A stretch of 47,876 nt of DNA from Novosphingobium sp. (GTDB lineage Bacteria > Pseudomonadota > Alphaproteobacteria > Sphingomonadales > Sphingomonadaceae). The notes beneath the pieces are model-generated. The model searched no databases. It saw only the letters and a program-made list of their open reading frames with translations, and was not told where the DNA came from. Where the stretch lies: NCBI RefSeq assembly GCF_027486195.1, contig NZ_JAIXPP010000019.1:1-47876 (forward strand). Reading direction: 5' to 3'. The position numbers and the translations under genes were made by a program. Shown piece by piece: positions 44,568 to 47,876 of this stretch (the stretch's first letter is position 1; each line of letters starts with the position of its first letter).

Positions 44568-45542
44568 TCAGGGCTTCTCGTTCGCGGGATCGGGCAGGAT
44601 CGTCATGTCGGACGCCTGCCAGGCGGGCGCGACGCTGACAGTGAATTCGAGCCGAGTATCGGCATCGATGCGGTGCGGCACGCCCGGCGGCAGCAGCACG
44701 ACCGACCCTTGCGCAACGTCCTGCACCTTGCTGCCGATGGTGACGCGGCCCTTGCCGGCGGCGACCACCATCGCTTCGCTGCCTTCACGCGTCACCGTCA
44801 GCGGGATCGCAGCGCCCTTCTGCAGCACGAAGCGGGCGACGCTGATCGCTTCGGAACGCTGCGGCGCGGTGCGGCCAACCAGTTCCTCGACTGCTACCGG
44901 GGGCACCAGCGCAGGCTTGGGCGCGGTGCTGTCCGCCGGGCGGCGGGCAGATTCGTCGCGGGTGAGCCCTGCGATCTCGGCGGCGAACTTCGGGTAGAGC
45001 GCCGTCAGTTCGTCGCGGTAGCCCGGTTCGTAGTCGGCATATTCGAAACCGGGCGAGAGCGTGTTGGCGCCGAAGCTGTACGCCGTCTGCGGATCGCCGA
45101 TGGGCCGCGCGCCCATCCACGTGCCGCGCGGCACCATGATCTGCGGCTCCTCGCCCTTCAGCACATTGCTGCCCCAGATCCGCGTCTCGCCGTGCCCATC
45201 GGGATAGAGCAGCAGGATCTGCGCCGGGCTGCCGCCGTAGAAATGCCAGAGCTCATCGGTGGCGAGCCGGTGCATCGCGGAGAAATCGCTGCGCGTGAAC
45301 ACCGCGTAGATGGCCGTATAAGCCCAGCGCTTGCCCTTGTAGCGCTCGGCCAGCGCGCCTTCGATCACGTCGTCGCTCTTGAAGGTCTGCAGGAACCACG
45401 GCCCTTCATGGGGGATGTTCTGCATGTGATAGTGATCGATGATCGCGCGCGCAGCCGGTGGCATCGGATCGGCTGCCACAGGCTCGGCAGCTGCATGGGA
45501 GCACCACAGCAGCGCGGATACGGCAAGAAGCGGTCTGTTCAT
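44568..45542 (-). CDS. Secreted double-cupin protein (DUF985-type plus cupin 2)
   Basis: 324 residues from ATG 45542. Signal peptide M-N-R-P-L-L-A-V-S-A-L-L-W-C-S-H-A-A-A. Residues about 30-170 match the DUF985 (cupin 5) pattern: I-I-D-H-Y-H-M, H-E-G-P-W-F-L-Q-T-F, A-I-Y-A-V-F-T-R-S-D-F-S-A-M-H-R-L-A-T-D-E-L-W-H-F-Y-G-G. Residues about 225-300 form a second, cupin-2 barrel (V-L-L-P-P-G-V-P-H-R-I). Cytoplasmic members of this group are small; export and a second cupin are unusual. Ligand unknown. Confidence 0.8.
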   Translation of the reverse strand: MNRPLLAVSALLWCSHAAAEPVAADPMPPAARAIIDHYHMQNIPHEGPWFLQTFKSDDVIEGALAERYKGKRWAYTAIYAVFTRSDFSAMHRLATDELWHFYGGSPAQILLLYPDGHGETRIWGSNVLKGEEPQIMVPRGTWMGARPIGDPQTAYSFGANTLSPGFEYADYEPGYRDELTALYPKFAAEIAGLTRDESARRPADSTAPKPALVPPVAVEELVGRTAPQRSEAISVARFVLQKGAAIPLTVTREGSEAMVVAAGKGRVTIGSKVQDVAQGSVVLLPPGVPHRIDADTRLEFTVSVAPAWQASDMTILPDPANEKP

Positions 45543-45593
45543 GGGTAAAGCTGTTGGCAAATCAGAAAGGGCTTGCCTACCCGCAAAACGGTA

Positions 45594-46100
45594 TCAGCCG
45601 GCGCTGGAAGCGGTCTCGGCGCTCGCCGTCAGGGTCCCGGACGTCGATGCGTGCGGATAGATGAAGCCCTTGGCCGCGCTCGGGCGCAGGCCCAGCGAGC
45701 GGGTCGGCGCATACCACACGCGCACTTCGCTCCAGTCACCCGCAGCTGAAACGTCCACCGCCATCACGCCGCGCTCGACCATGCCGGGGCGCGACCAGTT
45801 GGCATGATCGATCAGGATGTGGCGATCATCGACGACCTTGCGGACGACCGCGACGTGGCCATAGGGCATCGAACGGGTGCCGGCGAAGGCGAGGACAGCA
45901 CCAGCCTTGGGCGCTTGGCCGCGACCGTAGCGGCCTTCCGCGTTGCCCCACCAATCGCGCGCATTGCCGCTGAGCTGCACGTCCGAAATCTGGCGCGCGT
46001 AAGTCACGCACTGGAGCCGGGCCTGCGCTGCCGAGGGCAGGGCGAACATTGAAAGGAGTGCGAGAAGGGCTGCGACCACGTTCTTGAGCATGTGCAGCAT
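45594..46100 (-). CDS. Secreted CHAP-domain hydrolase
   Basis: 168 residues from ATG 46100 (46091 also possible). A signal peptide ends S-A-A-Q-A. The CHAP (NlpC/P60-like) domain covers most of the rest: nucleophile Cys in L-Q-C-V-T-Y-A-R-Q, His in Y-G-H-V-A-V-V, polar third residue in I-D-H-A-N-W. CHAP enzymes cut peptidoglycan peptides or act as amidases. No peptidoglycan-binding domain is present. Confidence 0.85.
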   Translation of the reverse strand: MLHMLKNVVAALLALLSMFALPSAAQARLQCVTYARQISDVQLSGNARDWWGNAEGRYGRGQAPKAGAVLAFAGTRSMPYGHVAVVRKVVDDRHILIDHANWSRPGMVERGVMAVDVSAAGDWSEVRVWYAPTRSLGLRPSAAKGFIYPHASTSGTLTASAETASSAG

Positions 46101-46223
46101 CTCTAAGGATCCGGGCCGATTCGAGGAGTCCGGGGCGGCTCCGTTCATCCTGCCGCAATCACCGTTCATCCCGAGTCCATGTGGGTCTGTGGAAAAAGAT
46201 CACAGCAAGGCACAAAACTCCCG

Positions 46224-46242
46224 TCCGTTCCTGTCGAACGGA
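46224..46242. repeat. 7-bp perfect hairpin upstream of the CHAP gene
   Basis: TCCGTTC (46224-46230), five-base loop, GAACGGA (46236-46242). It lies between the CHAP gene start (minus strand) and the plus-strand promoter at 46353, so it could be an operator of the CHAP gene or a leader hairpin. Confidence 0.35.
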
Positions 46243-46352
46243 AATCAAGTTGCCGCTTCCCGGCGCAGGTGCGGGAAAGTTAAATCAGCCTTGATACAAG
46301 ACGGCGCAGGCCTACCTTTCTCCCGTCGCCACTCAAGAACACATCATCACAC

Positions 46353-46381
46353 TTGACAAAACGAACCATATAGGTTATACG
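46353..46381 (+). promoter_or_regulatory. Strong sigma70-type promoter
   Basis: Consensus -35 TTGACA (46353-46358), 17-base spacer, -10 TATACG (46376-46381), in a locally AT-rich stretch. Transcription would start near 46388. No credible protein gene follows, but a segment rich in inverted repeats does. Confidence 0.55.
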
Positions 46382-46387
46382 CCCCAC

Positions 46388-46720
46388 CCAGATCGGGAGC
46401 AAGCTAGGCCGGCCTTGCCCTCGCTCCTTTGGCCGTAACACGCCAACGCGACCGGTGCGGGCTGCGGGTTCAAGGTGGGGCGGTCTCCCCCAAGTCCTTG
46501 GCCAGGCAAACTACCGCGCCAGCACAGGATCATGGCACCCGCCGCGCTTTTGCCCGGCGCGAGCAAAGACCGGTACGCCAGCGAGCCGCTACCCCGGTCC
46601 CGGGCCATGATCGACCAATAGGCTGCGCCGGACCGCTTCTGCCCGCCCGGCCACTCGCACCCTGCGCAGAACACGACGCCCTCCCCGCAGCGCCAGTGCA
46701 GGCGCCGCACCGGTCGCGCG
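46388..46720 (+). ncRNA. Candidate structured non-coding RNA, family unknown
   Basis: This stretch follows a near-consensus promoter and is full of complementary segments. Hairpins: GGAGC/GCTCC (46396-46400, 46423-46427); TTGGC/GCCAA (46429-46433, 46442-46446) with an 8-base loop; CAAGG+GGGG/CCCC+CCTTG (46471-46500). A 14-bp perfect pair, CGCGACCGGTGCGG (46447-46460) with 46705-46718, could close a domain that also holds GATCATGG+CCCG / CGGG+CCATGATC (46528-46541, 46601-46612), GACCGG/CCGGTC (46568-46573, 46594-46599) and CTGCGC/GCGCAG (46623-46628, 46664-46669). GTGC (46455-46458) could alternatively pair with GCAC (46521-46524). I do not see RNase P, tmRNA or SRP RNA core motifs. GGGTTCAAGG also occurs in E. 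coli 6S RNA, a weak hint. No U-run terminator is seen. Confidence 0.4.
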
Positions 46721-46805
46721 ATCACCCCTCCTGCCCGAACCCTGCGCCGGCGCACCGCCAAATCCAACAGGCTGGCACCCCGAACCCCAACCCCAACTCC
46801 CACCT

Positions 46806-46886
46806 CGTCATTCCCGCGTAGGCGGGAATCCACAGCCACAAACGCAGCGCCAGTCGCTCTGGATTCCCGCCTGCACGGCAATGACG
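46806..46886. repeat. Inverted pair of 26-base palindromic repeats (REPIN-like)
   Basis: Left unit 46806-46831 and right unit 46861-46886 are inverted copies matching at 23 of 26 positions, 29 bases apart. The left unit contains ATTCCC-N8-GGGAAT (46810-46829), the same pattern as neisserial dRS3 and widespread proteobacterial REP elements. Such paired units form hairpins and are copied by REP-associated transposases. Confidence 0.65.
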
Positions 46887-46912
46887 AAGGTAAGAAATAA
46901 CCACCAAGCCCC

Positions 46913-46997
46913 GTCACCCCGTGCTTGACACGGGGTCTGGCTGTTCTTCTGGCGTCGCGCCCGAAAAGAAAGCCAAGGCCCGGATCAAGTCCGGGCC
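46913..46997. repeat. Second pair of palindromic repeats
   Basis: CCCCGTG-CTTGA-CACGGGG (46917-46935) and GGCCCGGA-TCAAG-TCCGGGCC (46977-46997) are related palindromes in opposite orientation: their loops CTTGA and TCAAG are complementary and both have CCCG stems. Together they form another inverted REP-like pair, next to the first. Confidence 0.55.
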
Positions 46998-47090
46998 GAC
47001 GATACTGTCCGGGGTCGGCTCGCCTCGGCCCGTTGAGCAGGTTCGAGCGACTGTTTGCGCCCAGGTGCGGACACTCTCTCGACGGGTATC

Positions 47091-47453
47091 ATGACGGTCA
47101 TGTTCGAATGGTTGCGCAAGAAACTCCTGAACCATCCCCCCCTGAGCAAGTGGAGCGTGCGCTTTCGGGATGGTGTAATCGTGACGAGCGACGGTGGAGG
47201 CGGTGAGCGCATGCTGCCCCTTTGTGAGCTTCGCCGGGTTGTAGTAGCTACCGATGATAGCGGCCCTTGGGGAGCAGACGTCGTATTCCTGCTTTACTCA
47301 ACCGAGGCCGATCCTGTCGGAATATTTCCGCTCGAAGCCGATGGACGAGATAACTTCGTAAAGTGGATGGGAACCCAACCCGGCTTCAAAGATCGCGAAC
47401 TCGCGAAAGCGATGGGTTCGACGCGGGTCGCACGGTTCGACGTTTGGTCATAG
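47091..47453 (+). CDS. Hypothetical small protein
   Basis: 120 residues from ATG 47091 (47100 is also possible; neither has a strong ribosome binding site). No signal peptide or membrane segment. It begins F-E-W-L-R-K-K-L-L, has alternating strands (V-R-F-R-D-G-V-I-V-T; R-R-V-V-V-A-T-D-D; D-V-V-F-L-L-Y-S) and a helix, and ends in F-D-V-W-S. It is less GC-rich than the housekeeping genes (35/60 G+C in 47221-47280). Family not recognised. Lies beside repeat elements, so it may be an accessory gene. Confidence 0.6.
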   Translation: MTVMFEWLRKKLLNHPPLSKWSVRFRDGVIVTSDGGGGERMLPLCELRRVVVATDDSGPWGADVVFLLYSTEADPVGIFPLEADGRDNFVKWMGTQPGFKDRELAKAMGSTRVARFDVWS

Positions 47454-47555
47454 AGCCGAACAGCAGCTAACCAGCAAAAACAGCCATAAACCGCCGGGAC
47501 GCAAGGGCAATGGCTCTTGCCCGCCGGAGGCACCCTTCCTCCTGAAACCCGAAAC

Positions 47556-47590
47556 GAAAAAGGCGCCCAGTTTCCCGGACGCCCCTTTCT
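47556..47590 (-). terminator. Rho-independent terminator of glnA
   Basis: Read on the minus strand, AAGGGGCG pairs with CGCCTT around a ten-odd base loop (one bulged G) and is followed by a run of T residues (plus-strand GAAAAAG, 47556-47562). It lies about 20-50 bases after the glnA stop. Confidence 0.6.
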
Positions 47591-47606
47591 GACCAAGCGC
47601 TGAAAA

Positions 47607-47876
47607 TCAGGCGCTGTAGTACATGTCGAACTCGACGGCCGAGGGCGTGGTTTCCCAGCGCATCACTTCGGGCCACTTGAGTTCGATATAGGCTTCGATC
47701 TGGTCCTTGGTGAACACGCCGCCCTGGAGGAGGAAGTCGTGATCGGCGACCAGCGCGTCGAGCGCTTCGCGGAGCGAACCGCAGACGGTCGGCACTTCGG
47801 CGAGTTCGGCCGGCGGCAGATCGTAGAGGTTCTTGTCCATGGCTTCGCCCGGGTGGATCTTGTTCTTGATCCCGTC
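47607..47876 (-). CDS. glnA: Glutamine synthetase type I, C-terminal part (partial)
   Basis: The frame is open to the window edge; 89 residues are visible. D-G-I-x-N-x-I-x-[31 protein letters not shown] and E-F-D-M-Y-Y-S are the classical glutamine synthetase C-terminus. It makes glutamine from glutamate and ammonia. The adenylylated tyrosine lies in or just before the missing part. Confidence 0.95.
   Translation of the reverse strand, partial: DGIKNKIHPGEAMDKNLYDLPPAELAEVPTVCGSLREALDALVADHDFLLQGGVFTKDQIEAYIELKWPEVMRWETTPSAVEFDMYYSA

Noticed and set aside
46388..46720. RNase P RNA, tmRNA or SRP RNA identity
   Set aside because: The core motifs I looked for (RNase P GAAAGTCC/ACAGAAA, tmRNA tag such as AND..., SRP GGTCAGG...GGAAG) are not seen on either strand; 6S RNA remains open.
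46375..46917. 180-residue open frame on the minus strand across the candidate RNA
   Set aside because: It is arginine-, glycine- and tryptophan-rich, has no ribosome binding site or domain, and runs through dispersed repeats; it looks like chance openness in GC-rich DNA.
1..47876. CRISPR, tRNA, rRNA, prophage, insertion sequences
   Set aside because: No regularly spaced repeats, cloverleaf sequences, transposase or phage genes were seen by reading both strands.

Overview
The window is GC-rich, densely coded chromosomal DNA from an alphaproteobacterium, most likely a sphingomonad (order Sphingomonadales, Novosphingobium- or Sphingobium-like). This rests on gene order and protein style, not on a database match: the argS / SPOR / nagZ / scpA / scpB / tatABC run, a Cpa-type (Tad) pilus locus, and short GC-rich intergenic palindromes. 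No rRNA, tRNA, CRISPR array, insertion sequence or phage gene was seen.

Region by region. 1-6603: a CoA-thioester catabolic block (end of an acyl-CoA dehydrogenase, thiolase, SDR dehydrogenase, enoyl-CoA hydratase, TetR regulator, then a MarR regulator with a FAH-family hydrolase), interrupted by an AT-richer orphan secreted protein (294-1295). A promoter with an overlapping imperfect palindrome precedes the thiolase and is the likely TetR operator. 6767-14139 (minus): Flp/Tad pilus genes cpaA-cpaB-cpaC-cpaD-cpaE-tadB-tadC, with the usual cpaF (TadA) ATPase absent from its normal slot and no pilin gene nearby. 14245-16337: alpha/beta hydrolase plus FAD oxidoreductase. 16419-19025: DUF1508 protein, then rnhA-thrB-ispH on the minus strand. 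19147-26698: lipoprotein, argS, SPOR protein, nagZ, scpA, scpB, tatA, tatB, tatC, linking translation, peptidoglycan recycling, chromosome condensation and Tat export. 26703-32875: GST, lipoprotein, amidohydrolase/3-hydroxyisobutyrate-dehydrogenase-like pair, VanZ-like protein, threonine ammonia-lyase. 33015-40376: arginyl/leucyl-tRNA-protein transferase overlapping tamA, then tamB. 40519-46100: aldehyde dehydrogenase, a GGDEF-EAL protein, a secreted double cupin and a secreted CHAP hydrolase. 46101-47090 has no credible protein gene. It holds a near-consensus promoter followed by about 330 bases rich in nested inverted repeats (candidate structured RNA), then two pairs of dispersed palindromes. 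47091-47453 is a small orphan gene, and the window ends inside glnA (minus).

The most interesting unexplained signal is the putative structured RNA at about 46388-46720, including a 14-bp perfect inverted repeat that could close a multi-helix domain. The second is the Tad locus lacking its ATPase gene. Most of the remaining window is ordinary core chromosome.
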